From contig LR746272.1 in NCBI GenBank assembly GCA_902729315.2, forward strand, positions 11,774,327-11,838,326: DNA of 64,000 nt, read 5' to 3'. This DNA is from Spirodela intermedia. Its lineage: Eukaryota; Streptophyta; Magnoliopsida; Alismatales; Araceae. Position numbers and translations under genes: made by a program. A model generated the notes under the pieces. The model saw only the letters and a list, made by a program, of their open reading frames with translations. It was not told the DNA's origin and did no database searches. Positions 46,801-61,800 of this stretch are shown here, piece by piece (positions within the stretch are counted from its first letter, which is position 1; each line of letters begins with the position of its first letter).

Positions 46801-49800
46801 TCAGATGTTGATGGTGGCTTCCCACAGGCGAAGAAGTCCATTGCGGCCGCCACTGCAGATTCTCTTCCTATCAAGGTCAGAAGCCACACACCGTACCTAG
46901 AATGGCAACAGCAAAGCACGGTGATGAGCAGTAGAAGAAGGGATTCTTCAAGTCAGCAAGCATGAAATATTGCATGATTTGGCATCCACCATGTCAAAGA
47001 AAATAAGATCCTTTAATTTGGACCATGAGTTACCCTACTAAAGTGCTTAAATAGCTTATTTTTTCTCTTTTTTTTCTTCCCCTTTGCCGAGAGATGCGGT
47101 GGTGGTGGTGGTTCTTGGGTAAGATCATCAAAATATGAATGAGGGAGGATGTCTGCGAGTAGCAATCAGCTGAGGCTGATAAAGATCAAGATATCTGTTC
47201 GGTGTATTATCCAAACCACAGGCAAAGACAAAGTTAGAAATCCATATAAAAATATTCTGATTCCCCCTTGTCGAGCTATTAAAAATATCAAACTCATAAA
47301 AAGGGAAAGGAGGAGGAACAAGACTACCAAGTTTATAATCATCTGCAGAAAGCTATTACATACCCTTAAGAGCTTCTAGATTCCCCCTTACATGTCTACT
47401 GATAAAGCTTTAAAAAGCTTGATCACGCAGAGACCTTGACAATCCTGTTGCCCTAAAAGGTTATCAACTCCTAATATAATATAACATGCACAATAGAATA
47501 TGATGCAACTTTTGAGACATACTTCTCTTTATCACATAACAACGTGTATATATATATATATATAGGTAAACCAGAATATGAGGATTATATCCCTCAAGCC
47601 ACATCTTTTAGAAGGTCACTGCAATTTTATTTTTTTTCATGACAATATTTCGTAAAATCTGTTCAATATTGGGGATGTGAAATATACCAAGGATAAACAT
47701 GTTCAAATGTTAGTGCAAGCTACATAATTTTTTTTGCTGCAAGGCTTAAATTACTCAAGAGTGTAAGCTCGTGGTTTGATACATCAACCGAAAAACCTAG
47801 AGAAGACAGAGTTAGCAGACTTTGCTTCAAGTAAAGCAGATTGAATTGGCCTGTTTCTTCATCAAAGCTATGCGAAATAAGCCAGGCAAGCCTTTAAGCT
47901 CAGGAAATAATACAAAAAAAAAAACATTGGAAATAGAAAGGCCCAGCCAACTTAAACCAGTCAGAGGAGAGGAAACCTAATCCAAGAGATCAGGGTACGT
48001 GTACTTTAGCTTGGAATTGTTTGATCCCATCATACGTTAAAATGAAGTTACTTCCTAATGTTATAGGATTCACAATGAAACAGGGAGATGATATGAATCC
48101 TAGTAATGATTGCATTTAGATTTCATTAAAATGCACGCCAAAAAGAAAGAAAGGATAATAGTATGTCAGATACCACTGCCAGAGTTTTTTGAGGAGTTCT
48201 GTACAGCTGCCACCCAGCCATCTTCGATCCTGTGCTGGAGAAACTGCCTAATCGTTCTTGAGGTCGGTGAAAGAGAGACATGGAATTATCTGATGCTCCA
48301 ATCCCAAGCCAATGCTCCCCAGCATTGATGGACAAAATAGAAGCAGAATGAATGGTGACATTCTTCGTACATTTTATCCGTCCTGCAGTTAGAAAGAACA
48401 GTATACCCCAGCACAATCAACATATGGATGAAATCGACTGCAAATTAAGAATGCTATTTTCTACCTCAGTGGATGAAACCTGACATCTGCCCGTTATTAC
48501 AGCATTGATGAGTGAAAAAATAGAACAGTTTTCACATTCATGTCACAAGTGCAAGACAATTTAATAATTCAGACAGTGAATAGTGCAATTCAATATGGGA
48601 GAGTGCTTCACAGAATCTTTATTGTCATGTTAAATTACACAAGCAGAGGATAAATAAGAAAAAAACATACTTAACATTACATAATACTTCCGCCAAATAA
48701 ACAACTCATTCATACTCAATACCAACACTCGTGATCTGACGCGATTAGCCAGCTTGGCCCAACAATCAGGGAATATCTCCAGAATTGGAAGATTCCAGGA
48801 CAAATCAGCCCATAGATTGAGTTATTCTACTCATATTTCTGGCTGCGTTTTTCCATGAAGACTCTGGGGGAAGGGGAGTCATTCCTCACCGTTTTCTGTA
48901 CAATTCAGCGTTTACTATTTTTCCTAAAGCGAATAGGTCATAACTAAGCTCTCTTGACCAATCGGTCCATCCATCAGATATGACCTCACACCCACAGAAT
49001 CTCCATGCCAGCTGAATTTTTCAAATTTGACCCCGTTGCTAACGCATTTGAAAAATTTATTTGTTGTCTTTTTTTCGTATGGCCGTCAGTGTTTACCTTT
49101 ATGCTTTATTGATAAGATTACTCAGAGTTCACGGCCCTTTGGGAGTTAAATATCTCAAAATCCTCGCAGGTCATTCTTTTCTCAGAAAACTTAATTTATC
49201 ATATCTCTCTTTGTGGCTGAGGCACCTAGAATGTAATAATCATGATGAGACACCCCAGCACTAGCAAAAAGTGAGGGATAGAATGGCGAGGAGCTCAAGC
49301 AAGCAGCACAAAAAGGCGCATACTGATCAATAGTAAGGTTTTCTCCACGTAATCATCTTTAATGATAGACATTAACCCTCAATGGTGAGAAACACATCAT
49401 CCATGTTGATGGATGCTGAAGCTAGTTATTGCACTATTGAAAGTGACCGTTGTTCATTCTGACTAGCAACGGTTTCATCACCTGTTTCTGACCGCACAAT
49501 AAACCCGCAACAATACTCAACAAGACAAGGTGCGATATGCAAAGCATTCTGATGTACAGACATGATGAATGATGATTATCTTATAAAGATGCACAATATA
49601 ATGAAAAGCATAGGTAAATCCTTTAACCAAGATGGGATACTGAGGAAACAAGAATGATGCCTGCGACAATCTGACGACAAAAGGTAAACTTTTGGCGACA
49701 TGAAAATGTAATCATATTTATCTCTCTCAGAAATTAATAAATTAAAAAAGAGCCACTTCACCTTCTTCATTTTCCCAGAAGCGGAGAATCCCATCAATGG

Positions 49801-52800
49801 AACCTGGAAGTGATTGCACCAGATGTCTAATTATACAGGTTCAAAACTAGAAAATAGTTCAAGCAACTCAAACTCTTTATCTAGGGCGAAAAAATAACAA
49901 TTCTCTGAAAGTAGAAGGAAAAGGAATTTCAGTAGAATGGGAAGTAACTAACCAGTAATTATGCCTTTATCAGCTGGAGAATGTTCCACGCATAAGATGG
50001 GACCAGCATGACAGGCTAGGACTGCATCACATGAGCCACGAGAAATAGACCAAACTCTAGCAGTCCAATCATCACTTCCAGTTAGTACAGTGTCACCAAC
50101 CATTCTTATGGACCTGCACGACAAATTCTCCACAAGTGAGTGGAATCCAAAGTATGAGAGAGACTAAACAATGAACATTTGTGTCCCGCGTTTTACCGGA
50201 TCCATTTTGTGTGTCCTTGAAGCTTGTGCATCTGCCTTCCAGCACGAATGTCCCAGATATTTGCCACCCTGACAACACAATACTTGTAGCTTTAATACAT
50301 TCATTAACTTGCAAATAAGCAAATCCATAGAAGTGGAAATACAAATTTCATATATTCATACGTATCTCTTCCCGCAACAGCTAAGATTCCAGTAGAGTCA
50401 TCATACTCCATGCAGAGAATGGCACTTAAACCGCGACCAACAGTGGCCACACAAGTATCAGTTCTTACATCCCACATCTTCACGGTACCATCATGAGAAG
50501 CAGTTAGTACACGTTCTCCTGAAAGCATCCGTACACAACTAACCTGGAAGGAAATTAAAACAAGATAGCGGAAGTGAGAATTCATTCAGTAAGCAATATG
50601 CTTCACCATAACCGTAAGTAGATGTTAACAACTGTTTTTTTTTGGTCTTAAATGGGGGCTGTAAATGTATACAAGCTCACATTGCACATAAAAGTGCTAT
50701 AATAATAACCTGACGAAGACTCCACATTAAGAACGTCTACAATGCAATGGAAATATTACTGGAGAGCCTCTCACTTTCCTACATGTCTCGCACATTCAGA
50801 GCAAAATCTGCCAGTCCCTGAATATTGCTGCGACACTTTCTTTAGTTTCAATTAACAACAGCCATACTAATTTGATTTGGAACCATAACTTCAGATGATA
50901 TAAGCGTTCAGATTATGCCCCTCAGCTATGTGCAGAGACTAGAAGAATGATATGTCCGCTTCTGAGTAGCCGTGTTAAAATGACATCAATTTTGAAAAAT
51001 TCAATCCTTGTCTGAAATGCAAAGGCCAACTCTACTCATAATAAAGTCTTTCACAGAGAAGAAATGAATCTATAAGAAAATACTTGTAACTCCACATTTC
51101 TCTAAATGATAAAAATAGTAAATGGAAGAAGTTCAGAAAGGCTATAGTGGTGATGGAATCTTACTGGAGCGTCATGACCTTTCAATTCCTCAAGAGGTTG
51201 GAATACATGCTTATCCCAAACAATTACAGAATGGTCATCAGATCCTGATACAATTCTACCACGGTCAGAGCTGATAGCACGAATAGGCCTGCAGTGAAAA
51301 GAAACAAATGATGTACTATTGTTTTAACCAAGTGGAAATAAACATCAGCATTACACATGGAGTGTAATGCTAAGTGGACACTAATGATAACTGAAAAGAT
51401 GAAGCGAAAAATTATTTCACCCGCCTCGTGTGCCCTTTGAGGGTTGTTCTGAGTTCAGCACCTCGAAGACTAGGATCCCATATTTTAACCTGTAATCATG
51501 AAAAATGCATGCATCATGTTAGGGGTGGGATCCTTATCATTAGCATGAGGTGATAGAATAGAGAGCAAAAAACAAAGAAAGAAGAAGTGAGGACCAGACA
51601 CACAAAAACATGGATTATTCCATAGTTATGCTCTTCCTACATCCATGGTCCAAACACACAAATACAGTGGATACCAGGGCAACCTGATCCATGTGAATAT
51701 TATAGTAGCATGCCCCCAAAAAAATTCCTGAAAACGGGGAGTATGGGTGCCAAACTCCGTAATGAAACACACTGGTTAACAGTGCAATGAAAGTCAAATT
51801 ATGCACCAAAGACAATGAGAAGCCAGTATCAAGTAAATGAGATAATTATAATGAATTTGGTTAGCCGTCTTTATTTCAACAGGTTTCCCCCCTACTGAAA
51901 TGAAAAGAAAATTGCAATCAATAGCATAAATATTGGGACAAAGTTCTGGACCACATAAAAAAAGGTATCAGGAACCACCCTCATATCAGGATGGCCAGTG
52001 GGTGATGTTACGAACTGTGGGGTAGCAGAAATGATATTTTCAGAAACTCCCTCATATCATAGGAGTTTGAGCACTCAAACTGGATTCTGACTTCAACCAG
52101 GGGCTTACTACAGCGGAACAGCCACTTGTTCTTCGTGATATTAGATAATACATAAAATTTTAGGTGTGAATCAAAGAGAAGATAAAAAGAAGCCTTTTCA
52201 TGAGTCCAAGAAGAAAAAATAACTAACAATGTAAGGAAAGTTAACATCAAACTTCAAACTACCGTGCAGTCAGTGCTTCCACTGATAAAAAATCCCGCAT
52301 CTTCACGGTCACCAACAAGATCCCAAACCTCTCTTCTTGTTACACAGTGAAGTGCGGTAATAGCACCTGAATGACCCTTCAGAATACGAACACTAGATTG
52401 AATTTTCTTCTGTACAGGAGAGGGTAGCTCTGGTATCAAAGAAAGCTATTAGTTTCGATATTTACATTTGCATAAAAGAATAAAAGACAAAAGAAACACA
52501 GAAAGTAACGGTATTGAAAATGAAAATAATCCTTATTGTCATCATCATCATAATCCTTATTGGGTTTGGATATAAAAGTGCCATATGCTCTGAGTAGAGT
52601 TTTCCAGCGAGATATCAGGCTTACACTAATCTCGACTTGGTCATGGCTCTTAATGGGTAGTTATTGAGAAATGGAGACTTAGACAATAAATTAATGAGCC
52701 GCTAGGAAACACTGGTTGGCCAAGACTCAGGTTTATAATGTAAAAATCCAAAATGAACCGGTAATCTACAAAATCCATGAAACAGCGAAACATGTGAAAT

Positions 52801-55800
52801 TTAAGTAAATGAAATAGGAAGAAGGAATAAGAATAATGAAATGAAAATGCAAAAGTCTAGCAGAATATGAAACTACATGAGGATATAAATTATCAAGCAT
52901 TCCCTTGAAAAATTAGGAAAAATATCAATTAACAAGAATAGAATTGCTGAAGTCATAGGTCCACTTACGAGCTCGACTAAGTGAATTAATTCTTGATGCT
53001 GCATCTCTGCTGAACATACTCTGCACCCAACTCCTCCCCACTCCAGATGCCTCTGTAGTTTGTTGGCTTTCATCTGTGGCATCCTGTGGACGCGGGGATG
53101 GCAAACCATATGAGAGAATGGACTGGACCTTCCCTGCTGAAAATCCCCAATAGCCAATCCGCAATTGCTGAATATGCGACAGCAATCCTCTAAGTTTGAT
53201 CTGGAAGCAAATCAGTGGTATCAGTACTTACGGGTATGAATACTATGATTAAAGTTAATAATAACAAATAAGGACTCACAAGTTGCTTAAATCCAAGATT
53301 ATTTTTCTCTCCAATTGTTTCAATAACGTTCCATGCATCATTGTCAGGAATTCCCAATCCAGCCTCCATGATGAAACAAAGATGAAAGATTAGTACTGGA
53401 GAGGCAATTAAAATTTGGATAGATATCCAAACCCTGATGATAAAAAGACCATAAAAAGTATTACCATGTGTGATGCCACAATAAAAAGCTGGGTAGTCAC
53501 AAGAATGACATAATTGACCGATCTGAAACATATAAAATGTTGTATACAGTTACAGGTTCCAGAAAGTGTAGTTAGTTCAATCATTACGTAAAAAAAGACC
53601 TGCATATTATCTAGGAAAATAAATTTCAGCATATATCAGCTGAGCAATCAGAAAATGTAACACAAAATGTGAGTTGAAATGAATATATCCGAGAATTACA
53701 TTAGAGTACATAGCTTGATGAAAAGGCTAACGCTATGAGTAAGTACTATTGTGGTGTATTTTCATCATTACTAACAATGATATGATAGGAAATATATGCT
53801 ACAGAAGGGTTATTATTTATTCGTGTTAAAAAATTTCTGTGCCACAGTATTTACTCTTTGCTGAAATTGTCAAAAAGGTACCTCTAAGGTAGATTAAGAA
53901 TTTTATACAAGAGAACCAAAGAAATATAAGAAAAACTGGTTCCATACTTGCTCGAGGAGCACTCCATTAAGTTTTCAAAATAGGCTTCCCAGAAACTGCA
54001 ACAGAGAACAGATAAGGAAACATCAATTTGGGCAGTTAACTAAGATAATTGTATTCCACAGAAAAAAAAACAACGAAATAGAATTCAGTTCGACAAAAAA
54101 CTAAAAGAACATGAATTTTTGAAAAACTTTAGGTGATTTTTCAGCTTAATACCCCATAACACTGTCCAATCCTATTAACTCTGGTGAAAAATAAGAACTG
54201 ATTCCATTCCACAGCAATGAGAATGGTTGTTCCTAATCGACAATCATAGCAACGAAATGTGAAACTAGGACCAAATACAGCAAATGAACAAATTTTAAAA
54301 TATTTCCAAGCTATGGACCAATTTCGACTTTTATACTGGCACATAGTTTACTGCATCAATTAATGTATTAAAATGTCTCCAAACGCATTTCATAAATGGT
54401 ATAAAGGTATCATAGATGGTTCTCAATAGTCATCGACATAGGATGAAAAATTTCAAGTCAGAAGTTTACTATATTGAAGAAACAAACAAATTACGAGCAT
54501 ATATGATTATGTTTTGAAAACATTACATAATCTCAGTGATTTGACGTCTAATCAAGTGTCTAACTAAATAAAACACTCCTAACACAGAAAGCGATAAATT
54601 GTTCTTTACATAAAGTAGCAGCAAGCGCTCTACAAGACTTACCGTGAATCATCCCATATAGATAGACTTATAAGCTGGCGTTGTATATAATCTGGGACAT
54701 TATTTGAATCTTTCTTATACATTTCAGCCGAAACTTCAAGCGCATCCCTTATTGTTGCCAAGTCATTTCGTGATGCAGCACGACTTATTGCAGTCTTGAG
54801 CTGGATACATTATTAGTCCAACAGTCCACATAAGATATACATGTTTATATACAGAAATAAAAACTCACAGGATCTGACAGATAAATAAAAAATCCAGTAT
54901 ATAGTGATAAAATTAGGAGAAAAATATATATGGGATCATTAAGTGCAAAAGAGTGACCATATGTCACTCTGAAGGGACTATTGATATGAACTCCGGCTTG
55001 GACTAATTTAAGTCAAAACTGAAGGGAACCAAAGATTCAAATATCTTTCATAAAAGTGATATCTGATCAGAATCGCTCAACATGAAGCAGGTAGTAAGTG
55101 GCAATTTGAAGAGGCAGCCTCAAGAAGGTATTGATAATGAAAAATACAATTTAGGACTTATTTACAATTTCTTCCAACAGTTTCGTCATTCTCCTTCCAC
55201 TGTTGTTTTTCCAAAAAACCCATGAATGACAGCATAAATGAGTCCAAACCGGAGTTCTAATTTGTATCATGCGGAAGTTCTTGCGTTTAATCTGTAAAAG
55301 AAGACATGAGGAACTGGTAATTCAAGTATCCCTCACTACATCTCCACATGACTACCAAGGCATGCTGATCTGACGACGAACCGGATTATTTTCCTCATTT
55401 CTATCTCCACATGCAGTGATGATCCACCAACAATGACAAGCAAATACTGACTATCCAACCAATTCATCATGAAAGTTTTTGTAAGCCTTAGAACCGCAAA
55501 GTGTTCAGAGGTAAGCATGGATCATCAAAGTGATAAAGGAGGAAAAAAGCGAATTAAAGCACACGAGTATGGTACACTTAAGCATCGAAAAAGAAAAAAG
55601 AAATCAACAATATTTCGTCACAATAATTCAACAAGCCGACAATGAGGGTCATGTCTCTCTTTAATAAGACAATAAACCTCACCAACAAGAAACCTAACGA
55701 AAATAAGAAGTTGGCCCTGAAAGAAGAGTCAAATACTAAGAAGCAGATTCTTTTGAAAACATTAAGTTTACCTTTTAAAGGAGCAATCAACTAAAAAGAA

Positions 55801-58800
55801 AACTTCTAAGGAACATAACAAGGTAGTATTTCAAGGTTACAAGACTAGTTAACTCTAATAAACTAAGGGAAATCGAATCCTGAAGATTGTGTCCAGTGAA
55901 AGTTAGACAGGTTTTTTATCAGAATGCTGTAGAGGCATGAAACTTTAACCTGGAGTAGTGGACTCACAGTTCAGATAAACTAAGAATCTGTCTAGACCCC
56001 ATAATATATTTTAGGATCGAAGAAAGAAAAAGGCCCTCAGGAAGTATTCCATAACGAAGTAGAATTCAAGTTAACTCAGGAAAATATCAATCAGTGAAAC
56101 TGATAAAAATGCACTAAGAAGGTTAGAAAACAAATAACCAAATTTCTGAAGATCCAAAAAAACTGTCACACCTTGGTGTTGAAACAAAAAGAGAGAAATA
56201 GACGGTGTGGAGAACTTTCCTCTGACTGAGAGGACAGGGAAGGAGCGGGAAACCATCTCACTTTATATTGACATTTATCACCCCATAAATAGGGAGATAA
56301 CCCTACGTGATCTTTCCCAATATACCCTCAGACTAGAAGTTCCTGTGATGACCATCCCCATGGTGTGAATCCCCATACACAGTACATCAAGATTTAGAAA
56401 TCCAACACTTGGAAATAAACATATCACAGGGTAAGAAAGTCACGAAACTTACGAGTTCCCTGACTGCAATAAATTGCTCCTCTGTCAATCGGCATTGCCA
56501 TCCCTAAGAGTAATGTTAAAAATAAATAAGAATAATCCCGTAAGGACGATTATTCAATAGAACTTTTCCAAACTATACAAACCGAATGAATGTGTTCCCT
56601 AATACACTCAACAAACCCACTCCCTCCAATCCCTTCTGCATCTGACTCGATTAAAGCTGTGAGACAAAATGTGGATCATGAGATAATAACATATTTATCC
56701 AGAAAATCTAGAGCAGACTAGCTATTGGATGCAGTTGAAACCACAGCATGCTACGCAAGATGAAGTATTACGAATCATACCAAGGATTGTGCCATACTCA
56801 AAAGATGAGAGCGGATCCTCAGTCGCACCAAGCTTCAAAAGACGCACCCACAAACCCTATACAATGACCAGCGGAAGGGACCTCATTTACACAGAAATAT
56901 CAAAGTAAGAAAATTAATAACATCAAAAAGTTTTCACGTGGCTCATAAACAACTTTCTAGAATTTAAAACATAAAATTTCGACCAGTAATTCTAGAAAAG
57001 AATTCACGCTGAGAACAAAGGTAAATACCATCACAGAGCAATTGTTGTTGCTCATTCCATAATAATCAATGGGACCAAAATCCTTTTCACTTAAAGTTGT
57101 GGATTTCTCTTAGGATTACAAAGCCAATACCATCTAACACAATGACAAATGATCTACATCATATCATGTTAGGTTTAATTATTCAGAGTACGACAAAACC
57201 GTAATATTCAGAACTGCACAATAGTCAGTAGAAGCCGCCCCCCCCCCAAGCAAACTGAAAAAAATCCACCTCTTTCCCAGTCCTGAGGACCACAAACTCG
57301 TAACTTTTGAAAATGAGATTTAACTACCAAATAAAATAGAAAAACTAATTGTTTAGAGTCAGATAGATGGGAAGGGGCAAAAATCAAATTCCAAGCATAT
57401 ATGGAGTAATCACCAAAACGTGTGCCAGGATCACAAACCAAATAATCAATGTTCCCTGCGCATATTTCCGAATATCGGCATAAAGGCAAAAATAGAAAAA
57501 TGCAGACGTACTCATTTTGTGTCGCACATCCTTGTAGTATGTTAGAATAAGAGTTTACATGTTGCAAAAATATGAAAAGAATAGGACTACATCCTTGTAG
57601 TAGGTAGATTCGATGTCTTTCGAGAGAAGTAGGGACCAATGTTATTAACCGATTGATACGAAGATACAAGAATTGGTAGCGCAAAAGACGAATTCGATTG
57701 CACTCTTTCTTTTGCTTCCCTATAAAATTACATTGCAACATAACATGCAGCTAGCGTTCCAATTCATTGCTAAACATAAAAGACTTTACCTGTAGCTTTA
57801 CTTTGATGTCCAAGACCATTCTTTCCCTCTCAGCCTGTCAGCCACAAGCACAGTTCAAGAACTAGATACGTACAGAAATATACAAATTTTACTGATAGAA
57901 AAACTCACAGCTCTCTCCCTGGGGCTAAGACTTTCTGCCCTTGGATCCAGGCCTACTGCCAGAGAAGGTAAGCTGAAAGACAGAATTAAGTGGGTCTCAA
58001 TGAATTCATGAAATGTTTCTAAAAAATAATTCATTGAATAGAATCATTGGTCTCATACGCACAAATGTATCTTAGAATCACTTAACGGCAGGGTATAGAT
58101 GAAGGAGATGGTGGGATACTTACATTTAAGGTTTCAAATACTATGCATGCTTCAGTATGAACTGACAATCGTACAAAGGAACAAAGGCCGCACAGTACTT
58201 AAAAGTTAACTCAGTTTTTGAGATCACTGAAAGAAAATCTGGCAAAAAAATTGCTCACGTAACCCAATCAAACACAAAGCTAGCTAATTTCCGTTCAGGG
58301 TTGAGATTATAAGGGGTAGGAAGATGCCAATGTCAAAATCTACTGGGAAGAATATTCTCACTTGTATAATCAAATGATCTGGTTAAACTTTGGCTTTATT
58401 ATTCGGATTACGGTATCTGAAAGCTGCTGGTACAGCATACCTGGGAGCATACTTTCCTGAGTGGTCAATGTTCCCACTTGCTGTTGCCAGAATTACTCTA
58501 CGTTCTTCTTCCTGCTCTTCCGTTCTAATATTTGATGGGAAACGATCATAACAGTACTTAGCACCAGATCCTAATAAATAAATAAATCATTAGTCAAGGA
58601 TTTACCAAATGATACTACCAAAACAGTTATAAGTTAGACTTCAACTTTATCTAGCACATCGGTCAAGACAAACACTCATAAAAAATAAAACAGTGCTGAG
58701 CATTGGAGAGCAATAACGTCTTATACAACACTATCTAAAGTTTCACCGAGTGCTAATCAAAATGAAGGCATCAGCATATCACCTTCTGAACCAACTTCAG

Positions 58801-61800
58801 GATCTGATATAGTTATGATCTCTAGTTCCCCTTGAGAAGGAAGAATAGCAGCAGGGCTTTGACCTCTCCCAATTGCATCTTGTAACTTGTGAAGAAGATT
58901 GAAATTACCATCTGAAGTCGCAACTCTCTCCACATAGTCAGAAAAACCTTGTGAATCGAGAAACTGTGATATCTGGCGGAAGTGAAAAGAACCAGAAGGA
59001 CGATTATTGTTTCATTGATGTAGATGACAACGGAATGCTGAAAAAATGGGGAATGCCATAAAGAGAAATATCTATCTTTCTAGAAAAAAGACTAGTGCCT
59101 AAGTCTATCAACTCTAAAAATAGAAATAATCCTTCACAAGTCGTGAAGTAGCACTGTATCATGGAAAATTCCTGAGGTAATTTACTAATGTGCCCGTTCC
59201 TAGCAACTAACTGAAAACTACAGATCCTTAATCAACTTCTCTGAAGGAGGTAGCTTCCACCAAAGTAAAAAAAATAAAATTAACTTCAAGTAGCCAACTT
59301 TTCTTTTAGGTAACATTGGCACTCATTTCAAAGTTCAGTTTAAGATTTCGTCATGTTGCAGGCACAAACTAAAGCACTAGAAAATTTTTGGGACAAAACC
59401 AACATGACGAGGATGCTCTCGTGCTTAATGGCCTAAAAATCTGCTGATGCCATGAGGCCTTGATTTAGATTCAGTCTAGGTGACCATAACCAAATCAAAA
59501 TCACACACTGTTACGGTAACATTGAAAACATCAAGTTCTATTTTTTCTAAATACATACTCCACAAAGGTGACGCTTTGGGTCCATTTCCTGTTTTCTCCA
59601 CATCAACTGCAATCTACTGCTTTCCTTGATAAGCAGTTCAAAGATTTTTTAGATGAGACACAAAACGAACCAAAATATGGAGTCAGAGTGGCCTAAGGGC
59701 ATGTCATGTTTTACTACATCCTTGTCATTGACGTGAAAAAATAATAATTAAGCATTAGGCATTTTATTTCACTGCATGCTTTTTGATATACAAATATTAT
59801 AGAAGTGTTTGTGTGGGGTCATGTCACTTGCTTGCCAAGAAGATACAAAAAGATATTAAGGTTTCACCAGAAGATTGGCAAATTATCTTATTTTAATCAT
59901 AACATATTATTTTCCGAGCAGATGTAGGACTGTAACAATCTAGCTTTCAGCATAACGCAGCAGGCTTAGTCAAGTGCTTCATCCAATAAATACATCATGC
60001 CACACAAACTGGCTGGACTCAATCAGATATGGATGCATTTGGAATACTAAATCCCAAATGGACCAGAAAGAATAAAATACTTTTTTATGATATGAATAGA
60101 AAATCACAATTTACTATTATATGTTTTATCTTTTAATTAACATTGATGAATTGTGATTCTCAGAACTTCTCTAAATAGTGTCAAAATACCGTTCTGAACT
60201 ATTTCAGAAAGGATTTCTAGACAGCAGGGGATTTACACTAAATGACCATAGTTTTTCTGTTACAAGATTTAGAAACTTGTTCCGATGATTGATAATAAAT
60301 ACGGGGAACTTCAGAAATGATGCCCAGGCATAAGTTAGATTACACAGAAAAATAGATACTCCGCTTTAAATATTCCAGAATCATGGCCAAGGATCCTACA
60401 AGAACCCCTTAAAAATTTGTATAGATTCTAACTACCAAATCACGAGGCAAACAAAGGTTTTTCTCAGACGATTTTGGTTTCTAAAAACTGAATTACTAGC
60501 TATGTGACCTGTGGGTGACAAAACCGTTGTCTTTTCAGGTGGTAAAATATACACGGTCTATGTTGGAACTCTTCCAGATGAGTATCTTAAACAGTTAAAT
60601 TTCCAAAAGGGCAGTCAAGTAGCCCACGGGATCTATTCACCCATAGTAATCAGTCATAGTCTTGTCTATGATGCTCTTCCCATAGATCACAACAGGATCT
60701 ACAGGTGTATCTCAAATATTTATGAATACCATGAAATTTAAGATGCCTCTCCTGGTAGAAAAGAAACTAAGTTTGTATGTAAGGAACATAATATCTCACC
60801 TGGTCCTAGGCTTTCTTCTTTTAACAATTCACATGGAATTCCTGAAACTCTTCCTTTTTGAAGTTTCAGATGTGCAAGTATATGGGCACTCCTGTAATAA
60901 TATTGTCACGTGCCAGCTCACAACACATTTTCCTTAATATAGAGCACGATTTTCCTTAAGATTATTTCACAACAGTATCAGAACAACAAACTGAGAGGTC
61001 ACATATAAATATATCAAGCAAGTAACATTTACCAGTATTCAGTTACATACAACTAAGAAAAACGCACTATAAACATCAAGAAGAGAAAGAGCAGATCGAA
61101 AATGATGACATGAAACATTAAGTGGTTCAAAGTAAGAGTTAATCTAAATGAATACCATTGTCATTGATTCGGGTGGTTGATTAGTCGAGCGAGCACGTTT
61201 CTTTAGAAATGCTTGAGAGTTAAAAACATGAGTTGCACTATTTTCCTGATAAAGAGGGATTGGATCAACAGAAATACCAGAGTTTATTCTTCAAACGTGG
61301 ATGAAAATATCAAATTATGAAGGAGAAACTCACTATAAAATTACGGTATCCACTCAAAAGTGAGGCGAAAAATTTAAGAAATATCAACCTGCATCACGAT
61401 GAGAAAGAAATGCATTTAGTGTAAATCTGTTATTGCAATGGCATGGCCACCCTTCTCCACATTGAATTGCAACACTAAATGAAACACAATGGCATTTCTA
61501 CATAAGGTGATGGACAGGAACGCCGTCATCATTGTGATTGATCATGAGCGTTATCCAATCAACTTAGGAACTGCTATATATAATGAAGAGTCCAAAGGAA
61601 CTGGCAAACAACTATCGCCCCAACCTTTTTCAAGGTGGTACCAGAAATTGATAGCACAATTTCTGTGATCAACCAGTTTCTCTGGAAGCGAGGGGTTAAG
61701 AAGGTAGCACTAAGTTGTGCAGCTTATCCAAGTGTAATAAAGAAACACGCCTCGATTATTTCCCCAGGTAACAGAAAGATTTTATACAAAAACGGGATGT

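Noticed and set aside
51421-51424. GT donor for the SCD1 exon ending CGAGGCGG
   Set aside because: It shifts the next exon into a frame with an early stop. The GC donor four bases earlier restores the WD repeat.
60511-60937. Two plus-strand open frames inside the large SCD1 intron
   Set aside because: Both are short, match no family and lie wholly inside an intron of a well-supported gene.
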